Below, in pieces: positions 1-13,300 of a stretch of 64,000 bases of DNA. Source of the DNA: Toxotes chatareus (Eukaryota > Chordata > Actinopteri > Toxotidae); assembly GCA_016801885.1 (NCBI GenBank), contig CM028888.1, positions 13,625,170 to 13,689,169 of the forward strand. Reading direction: 5' to 3'. The position numbers and the translations under genes were made by a program. The notes below the pieces were generated by a model, which was given only the letters and a program-made list of their open reading frames with translations, was not told where the DNA came from and did no database searches. The number at the start of each line of letters is the position of its first letter. Positions within the stretch are counted from its first letter, which is position 1.

Positions 1-440
1 GGGACAATATTTGACAAAAGGTTAATGTTTTCCCTTTCAAGCTGTGTAGTACAGAACAGGATAAATCTGCAGAATAAACTGTGTTAACTGATGAGTTCAT
101 GCAGAGTCCATCTCAAACTGCAAATACACTTTCTCTCTAAACCCTGTCTTGATATGTTAGCCCTGTCCACAACAACAGTAGAAACATATATGTCCTCTAA
201 AAGTTACAGCTACATAAAGTTTACTGATAGGAAAATGAAGGCGTTGATGACCTAAAAACGATTCACAAAAAATGTCTCAACTGAATATCTCTCTCTCAGT
301 GTTACATGAATTTTGAAAATCAAAAATTTTAGACCAAGGGTGAAGTTAGATTTGAAATATAATTTACTGAAATGACTGTAAGAAGACATTCTTTAAGTTT
401 ATGCAAATTGTTGTTCTTCTTATTGTTCATGCCTTTTCAG
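1..440 (+). other. Intron of the SLC7A-family gene (no exon seen)
   Basis: AT-rich sequence ending in a pyrimidine-rich tract and AG at 439-440, directly before the first recognisable exon of the transporter gene. I see no coding segment, RNA gene or clear repeat in it. The upstream exons of the gene must lie left of the window. Confidence 0.7.
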
Positions 441-2168
441 CTATAATGGCGTTACTGTTCGACCTGAAGGCGCTGGTTGACATGATGTCGATTGGAACCC
501 TCTTTGCCTACACACTTGTTGCTATATGTATCCTCATATTAAGGTACGAGTCGTCATAAGTACTCACAATAATGAAACATGTATGATATTATTACTGTTA
601 TCTTGATAGTTGCTGTATTTGTTTGTGAAACAGCTCATGGTTTCTGAGTGCAAAGAAAAACCTGGTTGGACTATAGAAAATGCTGCTGTTCATGAGTAAC
701 AGTAGAGTATAGAAATAGGTTGCAACAATAATCCTATAATGGTACTGTTGGGAATGAATGGACCCCTTGATTAGATTTAATATGAACAAGAAATGCCTCC
801 AATAAAAAATTAGGTAGATTAACACAACTGGAATCTTCTCTGTGCTATTGTCAAAATGTATGATTAACTTTCTCTATACCAGCTTAATGATGCAGTGCAG
901 CTTCTGCATTATTTCCATTTAACTACTTTTAGTTAAATGGATTAAATGGTTCAGTTTAACTACTTCAGATAATCACACAAGATTGTTAAATAAAATGACA
1001 CTGGCCTGGTTTGTGTTGGAAACATTTATAGCACAAAAACAGTATTACAGACAGGGATTCACATAAGTGTATGTGAACCAGGAAATAACAAAGAAACAAG
1101 AATAAAACCCACTGAACCCTGTTTATGTCATATTGATATGTAGTAATAAATGTTAAATTAACTAAGCCTGGTTATATTTATTTATGTTTCCTCATTTTTA
1201 TAGATACCAATCAGATCTCAGCGAGGATTCAAGTTTCAGCAAGCCAGATCCTTTTACAGTTAGTGGAATATTATGTCCTCCTTCACAGGCCACCACACGG
1301 ACATCAAAAAATGTGTCTGTCTTAACTGTTTTTATTAGTAAGTGATCCTTTTTAACACCATCCTCAAGTGTTATACTGCATAAATATAATTTCCATTTCT
1401 AATAATCATTGCAACTTAAATTGTTTTCCTCAGTCTTTTTAGCGGTCGTCCTAAGCTTCCTCATATCTGGGGCTCTAGACTCTCTACAGGCCCTCACGTG
1501 GTGGAGTTTACTTTGTGTCTCTGTGGTCGCACTGATGCTGGTCCTCACTATTGTGATCATCTGGAGGCAACCACAAAGTACAGCAAAAGCTGCTTTTATG
1601 GTATAATTCATCTATCTTAAGAGCTGGTTTTCTGGGAAAACATGTAATTATATTGTTTAAAATTTATTTCATCCAGTGAAATGTCATTGCTAAAAGTAAT
1701 AACTTTAAATCATTCCTTAAAGAAAAAAACAGCAAACCAGTAACATTTTATGTATTGCAACTGTAAAGTCTTAAAGAAGGAAAATTGAGTATTTTTTCAT
1801 AATGTTTCTGCTTTTCACACGTGTAGGTTCCTCTTGTACCACTGCTTCCTATTTTCAGCACCTCTGTCAATGTCTATCTTATGGTTCAACTCGGATCAGA
1901 CACATGGATCCGCTATGCAGTGTGGATGGCAGTAGGTATGAGAAGAATATCACTTCAAAATGCACATTTTCAATTTACACAAAATGTGCAAAAAACATCA
2001 AATAAATGTGTTTTTTTTTCAACAGGTTTAATCATTTACTTTTGTTATGGTGTTCAGAACAGTGTGCAGAAACAAAGGCTTCAAAATTCACAGAACCAAG
2101 TCAGTATTCACAGCATCACCACTACTATAGTGCAAAACACTGAACCTGGACAAGATTATGATGGCTAA
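441..2168 (+). CDS. Cationic amino-acid transporter (SLC7A1/2/3, CAT family), C-terminal exons only
   Basis: Five coding exons joined in phase: 441-543, 1204-1337, 1434-1600, 1827-1935 and 2026-2168 (stop TAA at 2166-2168). All four introns are GT-AG. Product: a plasma-membrane transporter that carries arginine, lysine and ornithine. The exons encode the last part of the 14-helix protein. The first has the family block FDLKALVDMMSIGTL followed by a hydrophobic helix. The second is a variable polar loop. The third holds two membrane segments (around FLAVVLSFLISGALDSL and VVALMLVLTIVIIW). The fourth has VNVYLMVQLGSDTWIR. The last ends the final helix and a short cytoplasmic tail. The N-terminal half is outside the window, so length cannot be judged. 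The YLMVQL..DTW wording is nearest my memory of SLC7A2, but the tail is short and the paralogue is not settled. Family call firm, paralogue uncertain. Confidence 0.9.
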
Positions 2169-2836
2169 ACAATGTCAAGATTGATTTAATGATTCCAGTG
2201 GTTACAAAGAAAAAGAGTTTTAGTTTCAGTAAAAATGTGGCCATGTCTAGAAAGTTTAAAAAAAATGAAAAATGAAAAAAAGAAATTTCAGCCATGACCT
2301 CTGACCTCTGATCTCTGACGTCTAGGAAAGAATATTTAGACTTTGGACTTTTGATAATTAAAAACCACACTTGTATACATAAGGCATGTAAGATTGTGCT
2401 TTAATTTTGATGAATGCATTGATAAATCACAGTCCAGGAATGTGCAAGATTTTATAAAGAATAATGCCCCATGATAAAGTGCCACTATTCAAGTACCTCT
2501 TAAAGTTAGGACTTTGTGTGAGGAAGTAAATTCTGTAAATAAATGTGGCTCTTGCAATGTGTAATGAATTTTTTTGTAATCAATATCTCACACTCTGTCA
2601 AATAAACTATAGTATTTAAGTTCCCTACATTTCCTTTATAGGTGTCATGATTACTCAATTATTCCACCGTTATGTGGTTTAAATGTCTCATATTTTATAT
2701 ACAGTAAAATGCTGGTGGCAATGATTTCTTTTGTTACCTGCTGCACCTAACTCCCATGTAGCCTACTGCTGTGTTTGTATTACCTTCTATTATCATGGAA
2801 AATGTAACAATTTTTGTGTTATGCAGGTGAAATAAA
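2169..2836 (+). promoter_or_regulatory. 3' UTR and poly(A) signals of the SLC7A-family gene
   Basis: Non-coding sequence after the TAA stop. AATAAA hexamers occur at 2601-2606 and 2831-2836 on the plus strand, so a 3' UTR of roughly 450-690 bases is likely. Which signal is used cannot be told from sequence. Confidence 0.5.
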
Positions 2837-3289
2837 CATGACATTGTCAGTTTTGGGTTTTGGGTAAGCAAGTCTTCTTCTGTAATTTATTTATTTATTT
2901 ATTGATGGCCAAGAGAGTTCTGCACAGTGCAGCTTGTGTGGTATATTTGCAGTGCTTGTGTTGTCAATTGTAAAACATGTTTTCTTAACTTGCATGTGTT
3001 GGACTCTCTCGGCCTCCGTACTTTGTACGTTTTACATAGAATAATGACTTTCTTCCTCCAACGCTTTCTTTCTCATTAGCTTTCTTTTTTCCAAGTATTT
3101 CCAATGTATTAAAATCCCTAAGAGAACGTTGTTACTTCCTACACATTTCTTTCTTTCTTTCTTTTTTTTTTGTATAAAATGCCGTTTTTTTTTTTAAACA
3201 GTCGATGTTTACAACACGTGATAGGAACTCACGAAAGGCACCTCAGTTCAAGTAGACACAGTTTACACAGCCCACCGCGTTGAGCCCAT
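2837..3289. other. Intergenic spacer with two simple repeats
   Basis: Short spacer between the transporter gene and the kif20a promoter. It contains an (ATTT)n run at 2885-2902 and a CTTT/poly-T tract at about 3146-3171, with another T run at 3184-3195. No gene is visible. Confidence 0.6.
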
Positions 3290-3420
3290 GCTAGCCAATC
3301 ACAGGGCAGACAGCTGGGTGCTTTAGCCAATCGCTGACTCGCTCTGAAGAGGAAGCGCATTGTTCAAAAACCGAACGCTATCGGGTAAAATTACTCAGCT
3401 GAGGCTCAGAGAGTTAGTCA
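3290..3420 (+). promoter_or_regulatory. kif20a: kif20a promoter: twin CCAAT boxes plus CHR-like element
   Basis: Two CCAAT boxes on the plus strand, at 3295-3299 and 3327-3331, start 32 bp apart. TTCAAA at 3363-3368, the complement of the CHR consensus TTTGAA, starts 36 bp after the second CCAAT. A GCGC lies four bases upstream of it at 3355-3358, where a CDE would sit. NF-Y sites at about this spacing followed by a CHR are the known signature of G2/M genes controlled by MuvB/DREAM and B-MYB, and mammalian KIF20A belongs to that class. The spacing is seen here; the regulatory role is inferred. The untranslated first exon is expected just downstream. Confidence 0.6.
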
Positions 3421-3553
3421 GTCACAGGTAGTTTGATGCTTGATTTAATGCAGTTTTGATCCAGTTTCAGTCAAGTACTTGAGTTTAGGCGATTTACTCG
3501 GTTACTTAAGAACATTTAGTCAGTGGAAACCAGGCGCACTTTGGACCCTCGAG
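3421..3553 (+). other. kif20a: Probable 5' untranslated exon 1 of kif20a
   Basis: Sequence downstream of the promoter boxes ending at a consensus donor (GAG then GTAAGT at 3554-3559). The exact transcription start is not visible; the left boundary given here is approximate. The next acceptor is at 4342-4343, six bases before the start codon. Confidence 0.5.
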
Positions 3554-4327
3554 GTAAGTTAAATCAACTTTTGCTTAAAGATGGGTCATTCCATGCTAAA
3601 CAACAATAAAGCTATCAGTCGCTGTAAAGCTGTATAATAATACACCATGATGATAGATGATAGAAAAGGGTTTTATTAGTCTAGTGTTTGGACGATACAG
3701 CTTTTTGTATACGTTATTACACAGCGTTAATTATATGTATTCACGCACTGATCTCCTGTTGAAATGTGTGTGTTCTCTATTTATCATGTTTCAAGTAACT
3801 TAGGGACACATATCCTTAGCTGCATAAAACCTACATAGAAGTGGTCTTTGTAATCTTGAAAAACTTGCTGTGCCCTACATAAGTTGTAAATACGTTGAAG
3901 GACATTTATCTAATCGGAACGTGTTGCTTCAGTTTTTAAAAAAAAGATTCATTAACATTTTTATAGATTTCAGTGATTAAATTTTCTGCACCAATGCTAA
4001 CCCTGTCAGGACAGGTGATAGCCTGTGAAACACTTTTCCTGTTTGACTTCTCAGGCAGGTACTATTTGGCCTTGAAGGGCATGCAGTTTCTGTGTGTTTT
4101 CTCAGCTTGTCTCATGACACACCCTTATTTTGACTAATCCTCCCCTACAGTGAGGTGACAGAGCAATTAAGACAGGTCTTATTGAGTCCTATTTGTATTT
4201 ATGTTCTCAGTTTCTTCATATTGTGTCCTAATGCAAAAGGGCATCACAAAATAGCTTTTGACATGGAGTTTAATCATTCATAGCTAAGTTTGAAGTATGT
4301 TGTGATTGCATCATTTTCATCAAGATT

Positions 4328-4349
4328 TGTCTTCTTGTAACAGGTAAGC
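4328..4349 (+). promoter_or_regulatory. kif20a: Acceptor immediately followed by a donor consensus (possible recursive splice site)
   Basis: A pyrimidine-containing tract leads into CAG at 4341-4343, and the exon begins GTAAGC at 4344-4349, directly before the kif20a ATG at 4350. Acceptor CAG abutting GTAAGY is the recursive-splice-site arrangement. If used, the exon carrying the first ATG would be removed in a second step. The layout is seen; use is not established. Confidence 0.45.
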
Positions 4350-7300
4350 ATGGCGCTGACTTTGTCCTCTCCATGTGGATGCCCCTCCGACGAGGAGGAG
4401 GAAATAGCTGTGTTTGAGTCTACGGCAGCAGAGTATGGAGGCCTGGCCAGACCACGGCTACCTGAGATCTCTGTCATTTCTCCTGGCCTGGACCCCCGGC
4501 TGTCCGTTGCAGAACCGGTGAGAGTTGACAGAAGTATGCTTTGTGTGAATGTCTCTGTAATGTACTTAGTGTAGTTTTCACTGTACAAATGAGGGTTGTT
4601 TACATTCCACATTTCTCACCAAGACACATTGTGTATATTCTGACGATCAAACAAAACCATACCAGCTACAAGCTATCAAAGATGCTTTAAATTTCTGTGT
4701 CTAGAAAATGGCAGTGAAACCTGGATTGGTGAGACAAGGAAGTGGTGGTGAAGGAAATACTGAGAGAGTGAAGGTTTATCTGCGCATCCGGCCACTCACT
4801 GGGATGGAGAGAGAGAGGGGGGAAGAAGAGGTAAGGTTTTCAGTTGCAGAATCAGATGTCACCATTCAGGTATCTGCAATGAATTCAGTTACTCTGCATG
4901 TGTGCTAACTGATAAACTGAGATCTTTTTGTAAATAAAGTGCATTCATTGGTTGTAGTAAACATGTTCATTGTGCTGAATGTTCACTCTTCTTTTAGGGT
5001 TGTGTTGCTGTCCAAGATGAAGAGACTCTGCTGCTCAAGGCTCCAAAGGAGTCTCAGAACATGAGAATGGCGGAGAGGGGCATCACCCAAAGCATGCACA
5101 AGTTCAGTTTCTCTAAGGTACAGTGGTGCTCAGTGTTTACATAATGTGCATGTGATTGGTTGTTGACCAGATTTAATATTTAAAAAAAAAAGGCAGTGGT
5201 GCTGGTGGGAGGATGACCTGAGTGGAAGTGAATAATATTCCAAATAGGCTTTTTTTTATTAAAACTGCTGAATGACATTTGTTGGCTGATGGGTGTGACT
5301 AGTAGCCAATGTCAGTAATAAACAACAAGGATGCTAGAGTAAAAATAATATTTATGTATCACATACTGATGTTTTTTGTTGTTGTTGTTTTTTAATCTAT
5401 CATCCGTTTTTCATAGATCTTTGGACCAGAGACCACGCAGCAGCAGTTTTATGAGTGCACGATGAAAAAGACGGTGAAAGACGTTCTTCAGGGAGAAAAC
5501 AGACTCCTCTACACTTACGGTGTCACCAATTCTGGAAAAACGTACACCATTCAAGGTAAGGTTTTATTCTCGTATTAATAATACCACTTCAGACTAGGGC
5601 TGGGCGATATATCGATATAAAAGATATATCGATATATTTTTAAATGGGATATGAAATTAGGCCATATCGTATATATCGATATAGTTCGATATATGATCCT
5701 CCACATATATGATATGTGATCCTTGATCCATCCAGTGCGCATGCGTCACTACGTGTGCAGCCTGTTACGGCAGCTCCCGATTTTCTTTCACTTTTATTCT
5801 ACTTTTCTTATCTTTGAGGCACTTTTCGTTATTTTTCTTTAATACGTTGGATTACTTTCTTTTCATCACACTGAGACATGTGGGTTGTGAGATTTTTGGG
5901 GCTTTTGTTTGCCGTTGCGTTACTTTTTTTCGGCGTAGCGACGCAACAACACCACACGGCCCGCATTGTTTACACCAGGGATCAGCTGTTAGACCTCAAG
6001 CCGGCTTTTTTCACTGACAAGGCAAGAGGAGATCCCTGTTGAAATTTGGCGCAAGACACACCGGGATGCAGAGGAAACAAAAAGTTACGGAGGAAGAGGG
6101 AGGCTCTGAAACATCAAAGGAGAAGTATTAAGCCGTGTCTCCCCTCTATCATCATGGGGAACGTGAGGTCCCTCGCAAATAAGATGGACGAGCTGATGGC
6201 GCTAGCCCAGAGTCAGAGGGAGTATCGTGAGTGTAGTGTGATGTGCTTCACGGAGACATGGCTACACCAGGATGTTCCTGATGATAACGCTACCATCAGG
6301 GGCTTCCACACGGTCCGTGCCGACAGAGACTGCGTCAGGAGCGGTAAGCGCAAAAGGAGGAGGGCTTGCCATTCTGGTGAATAATCGGTGGTGTAACCCC
6401 GCTCACATCACCATATTATCTGCCCAGGGAGTTTTCTCATGTTATCATGGTGGCAGTTTATGTTCCCCCCTCTGCAAACCCAAACACCGCGTGTGACGTC
6501 ATTCACTCTGCAATAGCCCGGTTACAGACTCCGCACCCGAGTGCATTCATTGCTATCTCGTGTGACTTCAAAAAATTTCCCTACGGGAATTAATAAAGTT
6601 TTTTCTGATTCTGATCTGATCTGATCCAAGCAAGCTGCTAACCTGGAGCTCTCAGCACCGCTTCCAGAGCTGAATGGGTGGCTGAGGATGCAGTGCTTCG
6701 GTCACATATTACACTTGGCTATTGGTGTTTTACTTTGTGTTTTATGCTGCTATTTCGACCAGGTCTCTGTTGAAAAACTGATTGTTAAATAGAGGTTAAA
6801 TAAATTAATCGTGACATGTGACATGTCATATTTGGCTTTGACTTTGACTGAACATTTGCTCTCACTTTGTGATAAAAATATCGGGATATATATCGTAAAT
6901 CGATATTCAGCCTGAAGATATCGGGATATGACTTTTGGTCCATATCGCCCAGCCCTACTTCAGACACATCAGTATAAGGCCCAGGTTTGGTTGCAATGTT
7001 AGAGTTTACAAAGCTGTGAAATGGGTTTGTTTGTGCTTTGGCTTACAGGCAGTGGTCGAGAGGCTGGTCTCCTGCCCCGAGCCCTAGCGTCTCTGTTCAG
7101 GAAACTGCAGGGTCGTCTCTATGGTGCCATGGACCTGAAGCCTGTGATGTATCAGGATGTGAGACAGCTTGAACCCAGTGAGGTCAAGGTGGAGGAAATC
7201 CGCAGAAACTCTCTGCTCAAAGAGGTAAACGGAGCCACTTAAGGTCACAAAGGTCTTATGAAATAAAAAAAAATACAATTTCTTTGTTGTTACAATGTGT

Positions 7301-10300
7301 TCCAGACTGTTTCTATTGCTTTATGTCAACTATATGTGAATAATGTATTTTTTATATTTAGATAATAATCCTGGCATTTTCTCATAATGCAAAGCAACAT
7401 TTTTAACTTAAACTCACTCTGAACTTGGGTATGGAAATCTCAAATAAAGATCTCCAGCACCTGTTACATAAACAAGCTACACATAAAACAGTGAAAGACA
7501 ATTACAATCCCAATGCGATTTCATTGGGCCATTTTTGTTTTTTAAAGTCTTAGTGTTAATGTTTCATATCTAGGTTCTTTTCACCTTATATTGGCTGATC
7601 TGGGTAACCGCTCTACTCATAAGGAATTTGAACATCGTTTTGCAAGGATATAGGCTGATGAACTCCTCTTGTGCGTTACAGGATGAGAATATGACCTTTC
7701 GTCGAGGTGGTACCTCTACGATCTGGGACAGCGGCATCGGAGGACTCTCCTCCACAAGTAACATTGCCAGTCCGCTGGAAGGTGAGGAGGACAGTCAGGG
7801 TGTTGGGTTGGACATAGTCCAAATTCAAATCAAAAGTAATTGAATGTCATCTTCATAAAGATGCGGTAGTGCACTACTGTGTCAGATCAGATTCTGAAAA
7901 GTGTTTAATCGTGTTTTGAAATAGTTCGATAGTGTGATTTTTTTATTTTTTACTGTCTCCATAGACACTGACAGTGTTTGTCTGGAGCCAGACAGCCTTT
8001 CACACAGTGGAGAGGACGACGTGGAGGAAGGGGTGCAGTTCTCTATCTGGGTGTCTTTCTATGAGATCTATAACGAGTTCCTGTATGATCTGCTGGATGC
8101 TTCACCCTCCCTGCAGCCCAGAAAAAGAGTCACTCTGCGGCTTAGTGACGACAAGCAGGGCAACACATACGTGAAAGGTAGACTGACTCAGTCACTGGAA
8201 TAATATATAGCAATATATAACATGTTTTCTTGCTCCTGCTGCTGCTTTTCATATTGTATGAATATAACTGTTTGCCTCTTCTTGTTATGTCAGACCTCAC
8301 CTGGATCCATGTCCGCAGTGCTGAGGAGGCGTGGAAGATTCTGAAGGCCGGACGTCGGAACCAGAGCTTTGCCAGCACTCACCTCAACCAAAACTCCAGC
8401 CGCAGGTAGGAGCACATTGAACATTTGCCGTTTAAAAACCTTATTTTGATTAATATTTTTATGGATTGTTTGGCCTGCTCTTAAAACATCTCTGATCGTC
8501 AATTTATCACCTACTCAGTCACAGCATCTTCTCCATCCGTGTCCTGCACATCCATCCAGAGGCAGTTTCAGGCCAGGCCATGCACATCAGCGAGTACGTT
8601 AAATACTCAAATGTCCATAAATTTCACAGGGTGTCTGCAGGTCTTGAAATCTTAAAAACTATTCATTTCCGCTTCCCCAAAAAAGTCTTAAATCTATTGA
8701 ACAAAGGTCTTAAATATTCCTTGTAGCCCATCATAGGGAGCAATGTTAGCTATAAAATGTTTGTGAATGTGATTTTTGCAAAAGCTGTCCCTTGTCCCTA
8801 AATTCCAAGTACTATTATTCTAGACCTCTGATCTTATGTGAAAGTCATTTGTAAACTTTATATTAATTGGTTATTTTTTTGTTGGTTAATCCATTCACCA
8901 TTTTCTGCTGCTTATCCAGGTCGTGTCGAATAGTAAATTAATGATATTACTAAGAATTATTGCATTAAATCACAAAAAAAAAAAAAAAAAAATTCAAAAC
9001 ATATTGAAATTAACTTACGAAGCCCCGCAGAAACCCTGATTTCCATTTTGGTTGACTTTGACTTTGTTATATTTGGAGTTTGTAAATGTGTAAAAACAGT
9101 CCTGTGTCTCCTTTTTAGACTGACTGTGTGTGATCTGGCTGGGTCTGAACGCTGTAAAGAGCAGCGTAATGGCGAGAGGATGAAGGAGGCCAACAACATC
9201 AACACCTCACTTTTAACACTGGGCCGCTGTATTGCAGCTCTGAGGCACAACCAGAACAACAAGTACGTCTTTAACCGTAACTTTGAGTGAAGGCACACCA
9301 CTAGTGATCATCTTAAACATTTTTATATGCCAGTGATGGTGTAGTAAATCATGGAACCATATATAACTTCTCTAGCAATCTACTCAGTGACCCTGTGAGT
9401 TTAGAGATTATTTTGTCACACAAACACTTTTTTTTCCTTTTCATCATATATTTGGATGAGATTTGTTTAGAAAGTTGTATTTTGAAAACTATCGAATGCA
9501 TCCACAGATCACGACCCCCTCAGGTGGTGCCATTCAGGGACAGTAAACTGACCCGGGTCCTGCAGGGTTTCTTCTGTGGCCGAGGAACCTCCAGCATGGT
9601 GGTCAACATCAACCCATGTGCGTCCGTCTACGACGAGACTCTCCAAGCCCTTAAATTCTCTGCCATTGCTACCCAAGTAAGAAACACTCTTGTATATCTT
9701 GTATAACTTCTGTGATTCTTAGAGTGACAGATTTAGGGATAAGACCAACGACAAATAAAATACCCCTTCATGTCATTTCAGCTGGTCCATGGCCCATCCA
9801 CAAAGACCAGAGTGGCCTACATCCTGTCTCTACTGAATGAGCCAGCAGGGCACGGTAACGAAAGAACAGTACTGGAAGAAGAAGAGGATGAGAGTGATGT
9901 TGAAGATGGAGACATCACCATGTTAAATACTGAGGTAGCGTCCTCTACCATAATGCATAAGAGCTAAATATTTTATGATTTATTTTTTTTTTATTTCTAC
10001 AACCACTTCAAAAACCATTTTTCTTAACTTGCAGTAAATGTCACTTAAGATCATCTAAAACCAGTAACAACTCAGGCAGTGAGAGTGTAAACAGGGCATT
10101 TAAAATGTCTTGAAAAGACTTGTGCAGTGCCATAACTAGGGATGGGGTCGATCCGATCCATTATCGGTATCGGGTTCTGATACCAACATATTTCCCGGAT
10201 CGGAAATTTCCGATCCATGGACCATGTCTGTGCTTTAATGTTGTCTGCTGAAATGACTCCACAAGTGATTCCCTGCCGGCTGCTCTGCTAACTGGCTGCA

Positions 10301-13300
10301 AAATGTGGAATGGAGGCGTGGCTCAATGTGACACGGAGTAATGAGACACGCCGCCGTTCAGGAAATCCATTCCACAGTTTGCAGCCAGCTAGCAGACGAG
10401 CATTGAGCAGCACCGTGGCTAACCAACATTTCAGCACAACATGTCCACTGTGTGGAGATATTTTGCACTAAAAACACCACGAAGCAAGACAGCAGTGTGC
10501 AATGTTTGCAACGTTTGCAATGCTGTTGCACTGAGGGGTGGAGGCTCTGTCTTGAACTACAAGTGGTAATAAGTAGCTTATGTCCCTTCTAGGTACAGCA
10601 GGAAGAAAATGAACCGTGAGTGAGCTTCCGCCCCTCGGGATGTTTGAGATTTGAAAAACCTTGATTTGTCGCTGCTACAAGAGCCGGTATACTTAATAAT
10701 TTGTGCTGATCAGATCCAGTAGCCCTTTTTATTTCTATTTTATTTGGAGAGGGGTAGTCTAAAAGAAGGTTACCCTTTATGGGTATCTGTCTTGAATTTA
10801 ATAAATATTGACTGTTAACAGGATTTCCTGTTTTTTTTTTTGTTTGTTTGTTTTTTTTAATTTCTTTCCTGACCTTATACCTCAAGTTGCCTTTTGGGAC
10901 ATACATGCATACATTTGTACATATCATACTTGATGTAGAGAAGATTTATTACAGCATCATGTAAAATTAACAATAATGATAATAATATTAAAGCAAACAG
11001 AGCTCTGGTATCGGAATAGTATCGGTATCGGCTGATATCCAAATTCAGGGATCGGGATTGGATCGGAAGTGAAAAAATGTGGATCGGTGCATCCCTATCC
11101 CTAACGCTGACTCTGTTTTATTTAGGCTTTACTGCAGGCCATCGATGTTCTGAAGAGAGAGGTGCGGCGCCAACGGGAGGAGAAAGAGGTTCTTGAGGCA
11201 AATGTGAGAGAGCAGGTGGTCTCTGAGATGATGGAGGTCATCTCTGGGATGCAGGAGGGCTTCAGGTGTGTGTGGTTTGTTTAAATGAAAATGCTGGTTT
11301 GAAAGTCTTGCAGTGGTTTCAGTGTGAAACTAACAGTTCCCTCTTGATGAACTTTCTATTGATGGTGTGGTTATGTAACCTGAGTAGAACATAGTGTTAT
11401 TTATGAAACTATTTTAAAGTTCACTCTATAGGAAATCATAAAATTGAAATGTTAAATAAATGTTGGACTTTGAGGTGAATACCGGTATTAAGTTGTGATG
11501 TGTTTTTACCCGATAGCGAGACCTTGGAGGCAGAGAGGGCTCTAATCGAAGAGAGGTACGAGGACAAGATAACTAACCTGCAGAAACATCTGAAGAAATT
11601 CTACAGCCAGGAGCTGAAGGTGAGAGTTCATAATCAACTTTTGCTGTTTGCATCACTTTCAGACACTTTGTTTCAATGAACACATCTGTGAAAGTTAAAT
11701 GAGATATTTCCCAAATGCAGTGAGTACCCATAATGCATTCATGCACTGTTCGTAATGCTGCTGTATCTGTGCTCAGATATTTTAATCTGTCGCTTCTTTT
11801 CATCATTTCTCTTAGGAGCGTGATCAGGAGATTGAAGCTTTGTCTGCTGCCCTCGAGCAAAACAAAGGAGCTGAGGCTGTCCCCACTTTGGTGCCACAGG
11901 GAGACGGGCTTCGACGTTCTCAGCGCCTCACCTCTCAGACAGAACTGGGCCGACTTCGCGCTGAGCTTGACCAGTGCCGCGCTGAGCTGTCCACAAAGAC
12001 GCAAGGTACAGTCTGACCGGAAAGCTGCTTTGTGTTGGTGTTAGGATATTGTTAATGGTATTTGACTGTCTTGTTCTGTTTGTCTATACAGAGCTGACAA
12101 AGCTAAAGATGCAGCTAGAAGTGCCGGGCTCAGCGGGCACCCTCAGTGGTGCTGCTGACCGCAAGCTGGAAGAAGGCCAAAGGGTCAGTTACTGCTGCAC
12201 CGTAACAAACTAACTTTTGTTTTTCCTGCATGTGAGTCTTCACCCTGAAAAAGACTAAAATTTGGACTCTTTCCTCACAGAACCTGCGTCAACTGCGTCT
12301 GGATTTGCAGAGGCTGGGGGTGGACCTGCAGTCCGGTGAACGAGCCTGTTGTCGCAACACAGGAGGGGAACGGCTGCGCCAGGCATTGACTGCTGCAGAT
12401 GAGACACTTGCCAAACAGGTACAAGCGCAGATATGAATGACATTAAAGTATGCAATCTATATTATTGTAATAAACTTATCTTAACATTTAGCCAGGGTGC
12501 TTTATCTTCTGTGTTCTGAGAAAAGGCGCCCAAAAACATTCAACTAAAACAATTCTGCACAAACAATAATTATCATGTCAAATGTCAATAAATTGTTAGT
12601 TGGCAAAATTGAATTACTTTGGTTGTAAATTAAATTTATTCATTAAAGGTCTCGTTTATCATTTTGTTCGGATAAGACCAATCTCAAATTGGAATATAAA
12701 AAAGTTATTGCTCTGCTGCAGATGTAAAGCAACAGTCCCTAAAGCTCAGCTGAAGAATCGTTGAAAGTGATTTACTACTGTCCCTGTAATGCCTGCGTTT
12801 AAAATTTCAGTGAGGGCAGAGTTTTGACAGTAATTCTGTTTTTCCTCCCTTTTGATGCCAATTATGGATGCTCCAACTTTAGGAAAGCTGCAATTAATAG
12901 AATTTTAAAGCAGCATCTGTTTGTTGACAGTGCAACTCTCAATTTAAAATTCTTTGTTTTTCTCTCCCTCTACTCTTCTTCTCTAACAATCTCAATGCAC
13001 AGCCAGCTTTTAAACTAAATCTAGGTTTCTAACATCTTTACCAGGTGATAAGTGCTAAAGCATGTTAAAGAGCTGCATTTTACCTCACACTCTTGTCACT
13101 GAAGCTCCAACCTTTATCCTTCACCTTCACTGCCCCCTCTGTGGTCTTGTCTAACCCTGTTGACTGACTTCTTCTTAGGACCAGATCCTGGTGGAGCTCC
13201 AGAATGGCCTGATGATGGTCAAAGCCGAATTAAGGCGGAAAGCAGAAGCCCTGGCTCAGACACAGGGCACACGGCCTCAGCTGCCCCCTTCTGGCTTTTC

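Noticed and set aside
6046..6384. 112-codon frame as a host gene
   Set aside because: It is the endonuclease start of a broken LINE nested in a transposon within a kif20a intron.
8627..9038. Clean 8-bp target-site duplication for the CAGGG-ended element
   Set aside because: The flanks (AAATTTCA and ATTTCCAT) are only loosely similar, so I call the inverted ends but not a duplication.
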